Below are positions 15,059 through 24,168 of a stretch of 64,000 nt of DNA, piece after piece. Source of the DNA: Collibacillus ludicampi. Its GTDB lineage: Bacteria; Bacillota; Bacilli; Tumebacillales; BOQE01. Within the stretch, counting starts at the first letter, position 1; the number at the start of each line of letters is the position of its first letter. The stretch lies in assembly GCF_023705585.1 (NCBI RefSeq), contig NZ_BOQE01000001.1, positions 2,450,710 to 2,514,709 on the forward strand, in the 5' to 3' direction. Under the pieces are notes generated by a model. That model saw nothing but the letters and a program-made list of their open reading frames with translations, ran no database searches and was not told where the DNA came from. The position numbers and the translations under genes are program-made.

Positions 15059-15832
15059 GTGGCTCAGGAATACGTATTTTCAAAAGGTTATGAGCAAGCA
15101 AGAGCACAATTCAGGCGTTACGTTACAACAATGCGAAAAATGGTCGTGGAACGCAAAAAACAGAATAATCCTGTGCCACTCCGCGAACGCAAGCGTATGA
15201 TTGAGGCATTAATCGACGCATGGGATCAAGCGTTTATCGATTACAAGGTTAAGGTATGGCCGCCACGATATTGGCTCGATGTACTATATGAGGTGCTTGA
15301 TTACAACTACGCTGGTAGTAGAAATCCTAGAAAGCTCGGTCAAAAGAACGCGTACCAAACTATACGTCAAGAAGAGCGTATGTATGAAACAATATATCCC
15401 TACAACCCACGATACATAAGTAGCCCTCTAGAATCACCTGATGACGATGAAATGAACTATGACGATGAAGACGATGAAAAATTAGTTCCTGCGTATGCGC
15501 AACGAATGGGATTGTTTAAATTCAACTATTCATCAATTGATCCTCGCTCGATAGAGAAATATTCATGTGAATCAATCGTCATCGTACTCGAACACTATGA
15601 CGAACTCAATTACAGAGCTATCTGGCGCGGTGATCATGTTGCTCTGGATATCCTGATCGATATTCGGAACGCACTTCAACAACTAACCGTAAAGCAACGT
15701 CTGTGTCTGGAATTGCACTATCTGCACGATTACACGTTTGTTGATATTGCAAAGAAATTGGGAGTGAGTGACGAGGCAGTACGTAAAAACACTGATGCAG
15801 CGATAAGAAAAATGTCCAAAATATTAAATTGA
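15059..15832 (+). CDS. Sigma-70 region 4-like transcription factor (phage late-activator type)
   Basis: 257 residues, GTG start behind GGAAGG. The last 60 residues are a clear sigma region 4 HTH: LTVKQRLCLELHYLHDYTFV, DIAKKLGVSDEAVRKNTDAA. The N-terminal part has no sigma region 2, only helices and an acidic linker, as in ArpU/Xpf-type phage late regulators. It probably activates the downstream block ending in the primase and tape-measure genes. No other sigma-like gene is seen on the element. Confidence 0.75.
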   Translation: MAQEYVFSKGYEQARAQFRRYVTTMRKMVVERKKQNNPVPLRERKRMIEALIDAWDQAFIDYKVKVWPPRYWLDVLYEVLDYNYAGSRNPRKLGQKNAYQTIRQEERMYETIYPYNPRYISSPLESPDDDEMNYDDEDDEKLVPAYAQRMGLFKFNYSSIDPRSIEKYSCESIVIVLEHYDELNYRAIWRGDHVALDILIDIRNALQQLTVKQRLCLELHYLHDYTFVDIAKKLGVSDEAVRKNTDAAIRKMSKILN

Positions 15833-16076
15833 TACTTTATATTATATGTTAATTATGGTATAATAAAAAATTTTATTAAATATAGGTTGGTTTTAGCGCG
15901 AATAAGTGGACTAATATATAGGCGCAGGTCATCCATGCGCTACCACTCCATACCTTTCTCTTTGTCGTATGTAGCTTGTCTATATACGGAAAATAGGGTC
16001 GCGTCTCGTCAACGCGGGCTCTTATTTTTTCGGAGGTTTGTTAACACTGTCTACATCTTGAAAGGGGGTGATTCAA

Positions 16077-16301
16077 ATGCAAATCCAGCCAGAAACCTTT
16101 CGCTTTCTCAGACAGATGCTTGGAATAAGCGTTCGTGAATTTGCGAAAGCGGTTGGATACAGTCACAGTTACGTTGCGATGATCGAAACAGGGGAACGTC
16201 GTATGAGTGAAGAAGCACGCCGTCGATTTTTGAAGTTTTACATTGACTTTATCGACGCTGCTATGGATTGGCAACATGATTATTCAACTATTTCGAATTA
16301 A
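16077..16301 (+). CDS. XRE-family HTH regulator
   Basis: 74 residues. HTH with FRFLRQMLGISVREFAKAVG, YSHSYVAMIETGERRMSEEA and a helical end (RRFLKFYIDFIDAAMDW). The ATG at 16077 sits 9 nt after AAGGGGG; an in-frame GTG at 16068 overlaps that site. It heads a tightly spaced run of genes up to the primase. The 244 nt before it hold only a weak CGCGT/ACGCG terminator hairpin. Confidence 0.82.
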   Translation: MQIQPETFRFLRQMLGISVREFAKAVGYSHSYVAMIETGERRMSEEARRRFLKFYIDFIDAAMDWQHDYSTISN

Positions 16302-16314
16302 AGGAGAGATGATT

Positions 16315-16641
16315 ATGACTGATAAGGAATTTGCACAAAAACAATTGCTCAAAAAGCTCATTGAAACTGCAGACGAGTATCGGAAGCTAACACGCGAAAT
16401 CGAGGAGCTGAAAAAGACAACTCACTCAAAGTCTAGCACCACAAACGAACACATGGCTGACAAGATCGTTGAGAACGTGTCGAACTGGCAACGTGACCAG
16501 CAGTTGATGACGCGCTCGTTCCAGGGATATACCTTGGCAAAAGAAGAGCCGGTCAACGAATACATCACAAAAATGACGTTCGTAAAATCCGAATTTCACT
16601 CCAACAAAGCGGCGGCGCTTGATAAACCATGGAAGATTTAG
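16315..16641 (+). CDS. Hypothetical coiled-coil protein
   Basis: 108 residues from the ATG at 16315 behind AAGGAGAG. An N-terminal coiled coil (KKLIETADEYRKLTREIEEL), a linker rich in Ser/Thr and a C-terminal region (RSFQGYTLAKEEPVNEYITK). Possibly a DNA-replication accessory protein by position. No family recognised. Confidence 0.65.
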   Translation: MTDKEFAQKQLLKKLIETADEYRKLTREIEELKKTTHSKSSTTNEHMADKIVENVSNWQRDQQLMTRSFQGYTLAKEEPVNEYITKMTFVKSEFHSNKAAALDKPWKI

Positions 16642-16659
16642 AGACGGAGGGAATGAACA

Positions 16660-16998
16660 ATGAAAGTATATATGCATCGACCATACACCAAGCTTCCAAT
16701 GGATGAAAACAGGTACTATACCCTTTATTACAACGGCAAACAAATTAAGTTCTATTGCATCAACGATAATACAGTTCAGGTCGAAGAACTTGAACACATT
16801 CAAGCGCTGCTGGATCAAGGATTTATCGTAACGCATATCGATCCATACGACACAACTGGAACTCAATACCGGCTAATCAATCTCAGATCGCTTTCATTTT
16901 CACGTGACGAAGACGCCGAAGCATTGTTGCGTGAATTAGCCGACTGGAAACTAATCGGCGTACGTCAACTTCAAGCGCTCTATTACAAGGAGGGATGA
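16660..16998 (+). CDS. Hypothetical protein upstream of the primase
   Basis: 112 residues; GGAGGGAA before ATG. Mixed alpha/beta with many aromatic residues (YYTLYYNGKQIKFYCI) and a C-terminal helix (DAEALLRELADWKLIGVRQL). Spaced 5 nt from the next gene. No family recognised. Confidence 0.65.
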   Translation: MKVYMHRPYTKLPMDENRYYTLYYNGKQIKFYCINDNTVQVEELEHIQALLDQGFIVTHIDPYDTTGTQYRLINLRSLSFSRDEDAEALLRELADWKLIGVRQLQALYYKEG

Positions 16999-17003
16999 TA
17001 TAG

Positions 17004-17321
17004 ATGCAAGTAGTTTTACGAAACCAAGAACTTGCAGGTATGTGCGTTGCTTGGCATGGTACTTATCCATTCGACGCGAACGGGGTGGTGACGTGCTCGC
17101 ATTTGGATGACATTGTGATGCTGGTTAAAGAGAAAGGATGCAAACCAATCCAAATCGTTGATGGAGGCGATGAGAAGATGAATTATCATATGGTGGATTT
17201 CGACAAGGTATTGAAACAAGGCGATGATCATTTACTGGAAGAGCTGAAAAGGCTGCACAATGAACACTGGAAGCCGTTTATCGCGAAAGATAAGGTTGTA
17301 TTGTTCTTTAAACAAGGCTGA
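17004..17321 (+). CDS. Hypothetical protein before the primase gene
   Basis: 105 residues; GGAGGG precedes the ATG. Has WHGTYPFDANGVVTCSHLDD and an acidic helix (DDHLLEELKRLHNEHW). No family recognised. A strong terminator follows, so the primase has its own promoter or depends on read-through. Confidence 0.65.
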   Translation: MQVVLRNQELAGMCVAWHGTYPFDANGVVTCSHLDDIVMLVKEKGCKPIQIVDGGDEKMNYHMVDFDKVLKQGDDHLLEELKRLHNEHWKPFIAKDKVVLFFKQG

Positions 17322-17342
17322 TCCTTCGCGATCAGCTTTTCT
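17317..17342 (+). terminator. Intrinsic terminator before the primase gene
   Basis: GCTGATC (17317-17323), CTTCGC loop, GATCAGC (17330-17336), TTTTCTC. Confidence 0.85.
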
Positions 17343-17369
17343 CTACTACATACGACGGGAGGGAGAAGG

Positions 17370-18830
17370 ATGGAGGCAAACAAAAAACACTCTATGCCAG
17401 AAGAGTGTTTAGATGATGCGAACTATTCATTTAAAAATATTATAATACAAATCGAGCCGATTGTAAAGGCGTTTCACCTATCAGACGTAGGAAATGCTGA
17501 GCGTTTAGCATACTATCATGGCGATAAATTGCGATACTGTCATAGCACTGGCAAATGGCTGTACTGGACAGGCAAACGGTGGCAAATAGATAGTGGGGGA
17601 ACAGAAGTGTATCGTCTGGCCAAAGAAACGGTGCGGAATATCTACCGTGAAGCTGCATTGACTGACGATACTGATACACGTCAAAAGATCTCTAAACATG
17701 CGATTCAATCAGAGAAAGCATCATCAATTCGAGAAATGATTGCGTTGGCGCAAAATGAAGGAGATATACCAATCCACGCCTATGAATTAGACGCGGATCA
17801 ATGGCTATTGAACGTAGAGAACGGAACAATCGACTTGCGCACAGGCAAATTAAGACCGCATTCACGCAAGGACTTGATCACCAAACTCGTTCATACGGAG
17901 TACGATCCAAACGCACAATGTCCGACATGGGAAGCGTTTTTGTGGCGCATCATGAACGGGAACCAGGAATTGATACGTTTCCTACAGAAAGCGGTCGGTT
18001 ATGCGCTCACCGGTGACGTATCTGAACAGGTTATGTTTTTCCTATACGGATACACCGGCAAAAACGGCAAATCCACGTTCCTGAACACGATACGCGAATT
18101 GTTGGACGACTACTCAATCACCATGCAGCCAGACTCGTTCATGGTCAAGCAATCGGATCGCATCTCAAACGATATCGCACGTCTCAAAGGGGTACGTTTC
18201 GTATCCACTATCGAGGGTGAAGAGGGAAAACGTTTGGCCGAATCACTCATCAAGCAATTAACCGGCGGCGATACCATTTCAGCGCGATTCCTGCACCGTG
18301 AATACTTCGATTTCAAACCTACGCACAAGATATTTTTCGCAACCAATCACAAACCGTCGATTCGTGGAACGGACGATGCAATCTGGCGTCGTATTCGCTT
18401 GATACCGTTCGATGTAATAATTCCAGAGCACGAACGCGATCCTAAACTACCGGAAAAATTACGCGCTGAATGGTCAGGTATATTGCGTTGGGCCGTGGAA
18501 GGGTGCTTGCTGTGGCAACGCGAGGGGTTAGGTGTTCCTGGCGCAGTGGTCGAAGCAACGCAAGAATATCGCGAAGAAATGGACGTTATCGGCGCGTTTT
18601 TGGCTGATAAATGCGTCATCGGATCGGGTTATAAAACGCATTCGTCCGAACTGTACGAGGAATACAAAACGTGGTGCGCTGATAATGGCGAATACCAAAT
18701 GACGCAATCAATGTTTGGACGAAAGTTGAAAGAACGGGGATTCGAGAACGTTAAATCTAATGGATATAAAGTTTGGAAAGATATCGGCTTAGCACGAAAT
18801 ATACCCGTCCCCTTTGCGCGTATATCGTAG
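17370..18830 (+). CDS. P4/D5-family primase-helicase (replication protein)
   Basis: 486 residues; GGAGGGAG before ATG. The region 90-210 matches D5_N (DADQWLLNVENGTIDLRTGK). The SF3-type helicase follows: Walker A GYTGKNGKST near 228-237, EGEEG as the Walker B region, and sensor/Arg-finger block FFATNHKPSIRGTDDAIWRR. A C-terminal winged helix (SMFGRKLKERGFENVKSNGY) closes it. The N-terminal prim-pol domain of full P4 alpha proteins is missing, so it is a helicase/initiator that needs another primase. Iteron-like repeats begin on its stop codon, pointing to origin binding nearby. Confidence 0.9.
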   Translation: MEANKKHSMPEECLDDANYSFKNIIIQIEPIVKAFHLSDVGNAERLAYYHGDKLRYCHSTGKWLYWTGKRWQIDSGGTEVYRLAKETVRNIYREAALTDDTDTRQKISKHAIQSEKASSIREMIALAQNEGDIPIHAYELDADQWLLNVENGTIDLRTGKLRPHSRKDLITKLVHTEYDPNAQCPTWEAFLWRIMNGNQELIRFLQKAVGYALTGDVSEQVMFFLYGYTGKNGKSTFLNTIRELLDDYSITMQPDSFMVKQSDRISNDIARLKGVRFVSTIEGEEGKRLAESLIKQLTGGDTISARFLHREYFDFKPTHKIFFATNHKPSIRGTDDAIWRRIRLIPFDVIIPEHERDPKLPEKLRAEWSGILRWAVEGCLLWQREGLGVPGAVVEATQEYREEMDVIGAFLADKCVIGSGYKTHSSELYEEYKTWCADNGEYQMTQSMFGRKLKERGFENVKSNGYKVWKDIGLARNIPVPFARIS

Positions 18831-18955
18831 GGACAGTTTCAGGGACACAGGGATGGTTTGATCGCATTTTTCCCTTTTTCTCTATAAATTTTTTATTTGT
18901 ATATGAAAAACGGAAATTTTAATCCAAACTGTCCCTATCGTCCCTAAACCATCCC
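18830..18955. other. Candidate replication origin: inverted iteron clusters around an AT-rich core
   Basis: The left cluster has GGGACAGTTT (18830-18839), AGGGACAC (18841-18848) and GGGATGGTTT (18850-18859). The right cluster has the same boxes on the other strand: AAACTGTCCC (18926-18935), CGTCCCT (18939-18945) and AAACCATCCC (18946-18955). Between them lie about 65 bp rich in A and T with T and A tracts. Repeats plus AT-rich core next to the initiator gene is the usual origin layout. Confidence 0.6.
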
Positions 18956-19020
18956 CTATTCACACGTCGCTCAATATTGGGCGGCTTATTTATTTTCGTG
19001 CGTGGATTGGAGGTGATTTA

Positions 19021-19245
19021 ATGCGCAACGAAATCTGGCGATTGAATAGTGATTATCTCGCAGCCTACACAGAAGATCCCGATGTATGGCGTAAAATCAA
19101 ACGATCATACGGATTCAAAGTGATGGCTGAATACTACCGCAACGGAAAACTGTTCGCGATGCAATATGTCGTACCGAACGAGAAGAAACGTTCCATTCGT
19201 CATCTTCTCGGCGTGAATGTGACGTGCGATAAAACGGCTGTGTAG
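19021..19245 (+). CDS. Small hypothetical protein (74 aa)
   Basis: ATG behind GGAGGTG. Basic, with WRLNSDYLAAYTEDPDVWRK and IKRSYGFKVMAEYYRNGKLF; it looks like a small nucleic-acid-associated protein. No family recognised. Two perfect small hairpins follow (GGTAAT-TAT-ATTACC and CCCCGT...ACGGGG, 19254-19294). Confidence 0.65.
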   Translation: MRNEIWRLNSDYLAAYTEDPDVWRKIKRSYGFKVMAEYYRNGKLFAMQYVVPNEKKRSIRHLLGVNVTCDKTAV

Positions 19246-19347
19246 TTTAGGTAAGGTAATTATATTACCCCCGTTTGAAAAATCGCTCTACGGGGCTGAT
19301 TTCGCGAAAATCGTACCAAATATGCACTATTTTATCGACGTGGAGAG

Positions 19348-19614
19348 ATGCTTGTGCGTATTGCGCTTGCGGTGAAGCTGAGTACCGTCAATGACGCTCA
19401 CGTTGCATTGATTCGCCTGGTGGAATTGGGGAGCGGTTGGGTGATATCCGAAATGTGTCGCACATTCAGATGTCCGATAAGTTTCGCATATCGACGTGCT
19501 ATTGAATCGGGAATGGCCGAGGCGAGATTGTTGGGTGTTGAGCGCTTGCTAGTGGACGTGACGACAGACGAGCATCCTGAACTCGAAACGCTCGGCGTTG
19601 AACGTCTCGCTTGA
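19348..19614 (+). CDS. Hypothetical protein (88 aa) upstream of the tape-measure gene
   Basis: ATG at 19348 or GTG at 19354 (GGAGAG is better spaced for the GTG). Two repeats of LLGVERL / TLGVERL at the C-terminus and a central helix pair (VISEMCRTFRCPISFAYRRA) that could be an HTH. Its position fits a tail-assembly gene, but there is no sequence proof. Confidence 0.55.
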   Translation: MLVRIALAVKLSTVNDAHVALIRLVELGSGWVISEMCRTFRCPISFAYRRAIESGMAEARLLGVERLLVDVTTDEHPELETLGVERLA

Positions 19615-19648
19615 AAGGGGGTGATGTACAACGGTCATTCGCTATCAG

Positions 19649-19930
19649 ATGCATTGGTTCGATGGCCACTGGAACGCTGATGTCGCGTTGGTTGATTCCA
19701 ACGAAACAATTGACACGTTCACGCTGCATCATCTGGCAGACAAATTGAATCCGGCGATTGAAACCGCGCAGATGCACGCATCGCTGAAGGCGTGGCAAAT
19801 GGGTTATCGCAGTTGTCGTCATGATGTGGATGTGCGTGGATTTGAAGTTTGTTATTTGATTCGTGATTTTTGGGAGGCTGAATTGGATGATCAGACAAAC
19901 TATTATTCCGCAACATGGACAGGATGGTGA
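19649..19930 (+). CDS. Hypothetical protein (93 aa) before the tape-measure gene
   Basis: Open frame ending 5 nt before the tape-measure ATG. The AAAGGGGGTG ribosome site (about 19614-19623) lies 26-28 nt ahead of this ATG, so a non-standard upstream start such as ATT at 19637 may be used. Rich in His, Asp and Trp (HWFDGHWNADVALVDS, SATWTGW). No family recognised. Confidence 0.5.
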   Translation: MHWFDGHWNADVALVDSNETIDTFTLHHLADKLNPAIETAQMHASLKAWQMGYRSCRHDVDVRGFEVCYLIRDFWEAELDDQTNYYSATWTGW

Positions 19931-19935
19931 TATAG

Positions 19936-22400
19936 ATGGCAGCAAGCGCATACTCACTTGAAATAATGATTCGGGCCGTGGATCAGTTTACGGCGCCCAT
20001 ACGAGCAATGCAATCACAAATCTCAACTTTTCAACGATCTATATCCGAAACGACAAAACAAGTTGAGCAACTTAGCAAACGGTTTTCCCAAATTGGAAAA
20101 GTTCCTTTTGGCGGTGGGGGGCTAACATCTGAAACAACGAAACAGGTCGATCAGTTAAGTAAGCGTCTAACCGATATTAACAGATTGGCTGCCGGCAGCG
20201 GTCTACTATTTGGCGGTTCAATGTTAGCTAATGCGATGGCCGAGAATGTTAAACAGGCAGGTGACTTCCTAACCACTCTCACAATGATTCAAGACACGGT
20301 TGGTGCTACAGCCGACCAAATAAAACAAATCCAAAATGTGATTCAGCAAACAAGTGGGAAGACAATATTTAGTGTTCAAGACACGGCTGAAATCGCCAAG
20401 AGGCTCAGTAGTTCAGGTCTGGATGCGCAACAAATTACGCAAACATTGCCTATTTTTACGCAATACGCAGAGGTACAAAAGTTGGGTAAAGGTACGTCAC
20501 CAGACGAAGCCGTTACACAGGCCATATCGAGTGCGCACATGGTAGGTGCTTATACACCAAAGGAACTCTTGAGTTTCCTAGATAAGTATAATAAAGCCAC
20601 GTTCATGACTCCTGGTTCATCATCGGAATTTGCCGACACGTTCAAGTACTTGGCTCCATCGATGCAAGCATTGCATGCGTCTACAGATGACACTTTGTTA
20701 TTAGCGGCGTTATCGAATCGACTCGGTATATTGGGTTCGATGGCAGGCACGAACGCGAGCGACATGATATTGAGAAGTATTAGTGGCCTGTTCGGTGGTC
20801 GTGGAAAAACGCCAAGCGCACAAATGCGCGGATTACATGCATTAGGACTCGATAACACAATCTTCGATAAAAGCGGAAACTTCTTAGGCGTTGCGAATTT
20901 GGTTGCGCAATTGCAGAGGGCCAGTCAAGGTCGCAGTCCGACTGAATTAGCAAAATATTACAAGGATATATTCGGCATGCAAGGTTTAAGGATCGCGCAA
21001 TTACTCTCGTCTGAACGTGGTCAGGATGCGCTACAGTCGATTGTCAAACAAATGCAAAATATGAAGTCGATTTCTCAGATGCAAGAAGACACCAATAAAT
21101 CACCGCTTGGACAGATACAACAGCTACAGACGAACCTACAAAATCTAAAATTGAATGTGTTCATCCAAATGGCGCAATTGTTGAATCCGATATTGCAATA
21201 CTTGAATCAAATCGTAAGCAAAATTCAAGTGTTTGCGGATCAACATCCGAAGATTATGAAATATGTAGCGGCATTTGTCGCAATCACGGGCGGTCTATTG
21301 GCTTTATCCGCTGCTGTTGCCGGTGTGATAGTTTTATTCGGAACGCTTGGAGTTGGTGGATTAGCTGCAGTTGGCGTTATTACTGCTTTTGCCGTTGTCG
21401 CGACACTCATAATCAAATATTGGGGGCCGATCAAGTCGTTTTTCGTCAACTTATGGAACGGCGTAAAATCCACGACTCAATCAGCGTGGCAAGCGATTTG
21501 GGGCGCGATTGGGCCTGCGGTAATGTCTATCTGGCGCACAATCTTCAGCGCTTGCACACAGATAATAGCATTCTGGCGTACAATTTGGCCGATGTTAAAA
21601 CAAATCATAATGTTTGTATGGCCAGCAATTAAGGATTACATTGCGTTCCAATTATTATCAGGACAATTGGAGCCGTTATATGGGCAACGCTGAAAGCGGT
21701 ATGGCCGATTATTGTTGCTGACGTTAAATTTGCATGGACGATGATCAAAAATGTAACACAGCTTACATGGGATATTGTATCAGGCATCATCGTGGTCGGA
21801 CTTGATTTATTGACCGGTCATTGGTCAAAAGCATGGACAGACATAAAATCATATGTCGGCAAAATTTGGCTGGATATCAAAACTGTGGTGTCTGATGGCT
21901 GGAACGGCATCGTCCAACTCGCATCAACTTGGTATTCTACCGCACTAAGTTGGGGCAAGAACGTGGTGCAAGGTATCATCGATGGTATTGTTTCGCTGGC
22001 AAGTAATCTGGCTAGTACTGTAGCAGATTTGGCGGATAGATATATCGTGCAACCATTCAAACATGCGGCTGGTATTAATTCGCCAAGTCGTGTGATGGCT
22101 GAACAAGGTAGATATCTACTTCTGGGCTTACATCAAGGTATGACGGATCAGTATCATCTCAATTTGATTGAACGCGCATCCAACCAGCTTGTTAATGCTG
22201 CCGTACCCGATACATTTGATCGGTACGGGTATGGTGGTTACGGTGGTGGTGACGTTCATTTTCACGGCGACATCATAATCCAAGGAGCCAATAAAGACGC
22301 TAAGCAACTGGCCGATGAGCTAATGCGCGAACTCGGTGTGCGCACACGCACCAACAACATGTCGCGACCAATTGGGCCGAACAGGTTGGTGTTCAATTAA
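19936..22400 (+). pseudogene. Phage tail tape-measure protein, split by a frameshift
   Basis: The first frame (19936-21693) has the tape-measure N-terminus (FTAPIRAMQSQISTFQRSIS, a coiled region), a TP901-type core (GNFLGVANLVAQLQRAS and NPILQYLNQIVSKIQVF) and hydrophobic spans. It ends in LEPLYGQR. Between about 21645 and 21660 the reading passes to another frame, which continues without an own start (IGAVIWATLKAVWPIIVADV) to 22400 with HFHGDIIIQGANKDAKQLAD. One missing base near 21650 would join them into a protein of about 820 residues. It would set tail length, yet no other tail, capsid or packaging genes are present. Real decay and read error are both possible. Confidence 0.82.
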
Positions 22401-22405
22401 AGGAG

Positions 22406-22693
22406 GTGTCACGTGCGCAGTTAATAATTGAATTGCTGCGCACGATCACTCCCGATCATTATTTTTTTAAAAAGAAGGTGAATACTTTGCAAAATGTTGA
22501 TTTATCAAAATACAGAGTCATCAAGATTGGTAAATGTACATTTCTCTCCCCAAAAGATGCACCTCCGATCACAGACTTTTTAGAGGAAGAGTTTAAACGT
22601 ATACACTATAAGAAGTACAAAGAAGAAATTGAGATAAAAATTAAAGCGAAAAAATTATATCCAGATATTTTTGGAAGAAGCAGTATCGATTAA
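22406..22693 (+). CDS. Small hypothetical protein after the tape-measure gene
   Basis: The frame opens with GTG at 22406, on top of the AAAGGAGG site. A TTG at 22487 has a better placed AAGAAGG and would give 68 residues (LQNVDLSKYRVIKIGKCTF...). Lys-rich C-terminal half (EEIEIKIKAKKLYP). No family recognised. The terminator structure follows. Confidence 0.55.
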   Translation: MSRAQLIIELLRTITPDHYFFKKKVNTLQNVDLSKYRVIKIGKCTFLSPKDAPPITDFLEEEFKRIHYKKYKEEIEIKIKAKKLYPDIFGRSSID

Positions 22694-22719
22694 TTTAACG
22701 ACATTCTTTATGCAATAAA

Positions 22720-22800
22720 AAAGCGATAGTTAGTTAAAACTACCGCAAGAGTGTGGGTATATTGTTGTTGCACACTTTGATTTTATCACATTATCGCTTT
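22720..22800. terminator. Nested hairpins, bidirectional terminator
   Basis: AAAGCGATA (22720-22728) pairs with TATCGCTTT (22792-22800) and encloses AGTGTG (22750-22755) / CACACT (22771-22776) followed by TTGATTTT. It lies between the plus-strand block and the convergent cargo gene. Confidence 0.6.
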
Positions 22801-22937
22801 ATATTGATATAACGTTTGTGCGTATTTTGTGAATTTTTGTCGAATTATAGGTGAAGTACTTAATAAGACTATATTTGTTCGCGGAAAATAAGATGCTTTA
22901 TCAATTGTTTAACTATCTATTTCCTTTAGTTTTAAAC

Positions 22938-23576
22938 TCAATAGTATATAACTATATTAATAAAATCTTCTGATTCACCATACAAACGCCAATTAACTCG
23001 TAAATCACTGTTTCTAGTTCGAACAGAAAACTCACCATCTTTAGGTGAGTAAATTGTTCTTATACTTGACACTCCTTCTCCATTGGGGCAATCCAGAAAT
23101 GGAAGTAATTTAAGTCTATCTCTGTTCGGTGGTGGATTTTGTCCACTCCTTTGGCCAAGATGTAACAATTCATTCCACCCTAGTAAAGGTGACCAAGCAG
23201 CAATAAAGGCTCTTTTACCTTTATTACCGCTGGCAAATTCATTACACAGCCAATCGAAGTCGTCTTGAAATGCCTCACTCCAGACCTTTTTCTGTTTTCC
23301 AGTACCACCATACCAATATCTCCAGTATTTAACCTCAATTCTAAAATCCTTGTAATCAATCATTATGTCTTGACCTTTTGCTTTTAGACTATTCGATGAA
23401 TAACGAACCATTTGTCTAAATGGGCCGCCTAGTCTATAGACAATATCCGCCTCGCAAAGATTGTTAATTGCATAATTCGTTTTTTCTCTAATATCCATAT
23501 TGCTGACTAACAAATTAAATTCATCAATAATAATCCTACAATTTGAATCAAAATAATCCAAAATCAATATTATCAC
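22938..23576 (-). CDS. Putative PD-(D/E)XK-type nuclease or defence-like cargo protein
   Basis: Up to 212 residues; the start is uncertain (GTG at 23576, or TTG slightly inside, no strong ribosome site). The central segment GQDIMIDYKDFRIEVKYWR has the D-x(n)-E-x-K arrangement of a PD-(D/E)XK nuclease, preceded by a helix with conserved Arg and Ser (FRQMVRYSSNSLKAK). An Asp/Trp-rich region follows (FQDDFDWLCNEFASGNKGKR, AFIAAWSPLLGWNELLHLGQ). AT-richer than its neighbours, on the opposite strand, and in the cargo position by the right end. A restriction or anti-phage role is inference; no named family recognised. Confidence 0.6.
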   Translation of the reverse strand: MIILILDYFDSNCRIIIDEFNLLVSNMDIREKTNYAINNLCEADIVYRLGGPFRQMVRYSSNSLKAKGQDIMIDYKDFRIEVKYWRYWYGGTGKQKKVWSEAFQDDFDWLCNEFASGNKGKRAFIAAWSPLLGWNELLHLGQRSGQNPPPNRDRLKLLPFLDCPNGEGVSSIRTIYSPKDGEFSVRTRNSDLRVNWRLYGESEDFINIVIYY

Positions 23577-23990
23577 CCAATCTCTTTATTTTTTACTTGA
23601 ATTAATATTACATACTTTTAACTGGTTAGGCAATCGATTCCTATTAGCGATTCACGTATCGCAACAAATGATTGTTTCAACTTTAACTAGTTTGCTCCAC
23701 TCACGCAAAGAGTCGCTGATGATATGTGTAGGCACTGAATAAGGGCGTTCAAGACGAGCGCCCCGTTTTAATTTATTTCGATTTATACACGCATTGATAT
23801 TGGAGTGTAACAAGTCGAGTGAATTTTAGAACAATTGGATTTCAATTTTTATAACGGTATAATAGTGGTTGAATGGAGAACGTTCGGAGTCATTGATAAC
23901 TTTACTATGCGAGTAATGATTGAAAATCGCGAAAAGCCTTAAGTAGTGCGGAATATTCGTTCGCATACTGCCCATTTTTAACAAGTTATA
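23577..23990. other. Right-end non-coding region of the element
   Basis: I see no gene. A TATAAT-like box (GGTATAATAG at about 23857-23866) sits in AT-rich DNA. The stretch ends abruptly at the right direct repeat (23991). It probably holds the integrase arm-binding sites, but I cannot identify them. Confidence 0.4.
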
Positions 23991-24168
23991 TCTGGATGAA
24001 CCAAGACCGGATGATGATATTTTCGATTACGGTCCCATACATGTGGTCGTAGACCGCGCTTCGCGAATCTATATGGATGACACCGTCACCATCGACTACG
24101 ATGAGGAAAAAGGCGGGTATGTATTGAAAAGTCCGGGACAGATTATCCCGGGGGTATTCTTTTTGTAA
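23991..24168 (+). repeat. Right direct repeat (attR side), displaced original 3' end of the HesB-like gene
   Basis: Same reading frame as 5161-5338, ending in TAA at 24166-24168. It lacks the 5' half of the gene, the TGA codon and the left arm of the SECIS stem. It is a gene remnant left by the integration, and the likely host original. Confidence 0.9.

Larger units (their letters stand above)
5161..23990. mobile_element. Integrated genetic element of about 18.8 kb, inserted in the HesB-like gene
   Basis: Bounded by near-identical 178-bp direct repeats (5161-5338 and 23991-24168), both copies of the HesB 3' end. The integrase gene lies right inside the left repeat, as usual for tyrosine-recombinase elements. 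Inside are phage/plasmid-type genes: XRE regulators, FtsK-like and replication-relaxation proteins, serine recombinase, sigma-like factor, P4/D5 primase-helicase and tape-measure protein. There is no capsid, portal or terminase, and no full conjugation set. Deleting 18,830 bp would restore one continuous HesB gene followed by the transporter operon. Confidence 0.88.

Noticed and set aside
19600-19630. Programmed frameshift of the lambda G/GT type before the tape-measure gene
   Set aside because: The stop codon (19612-19614) comes before the A/G run, so slippage could not extend the protein.
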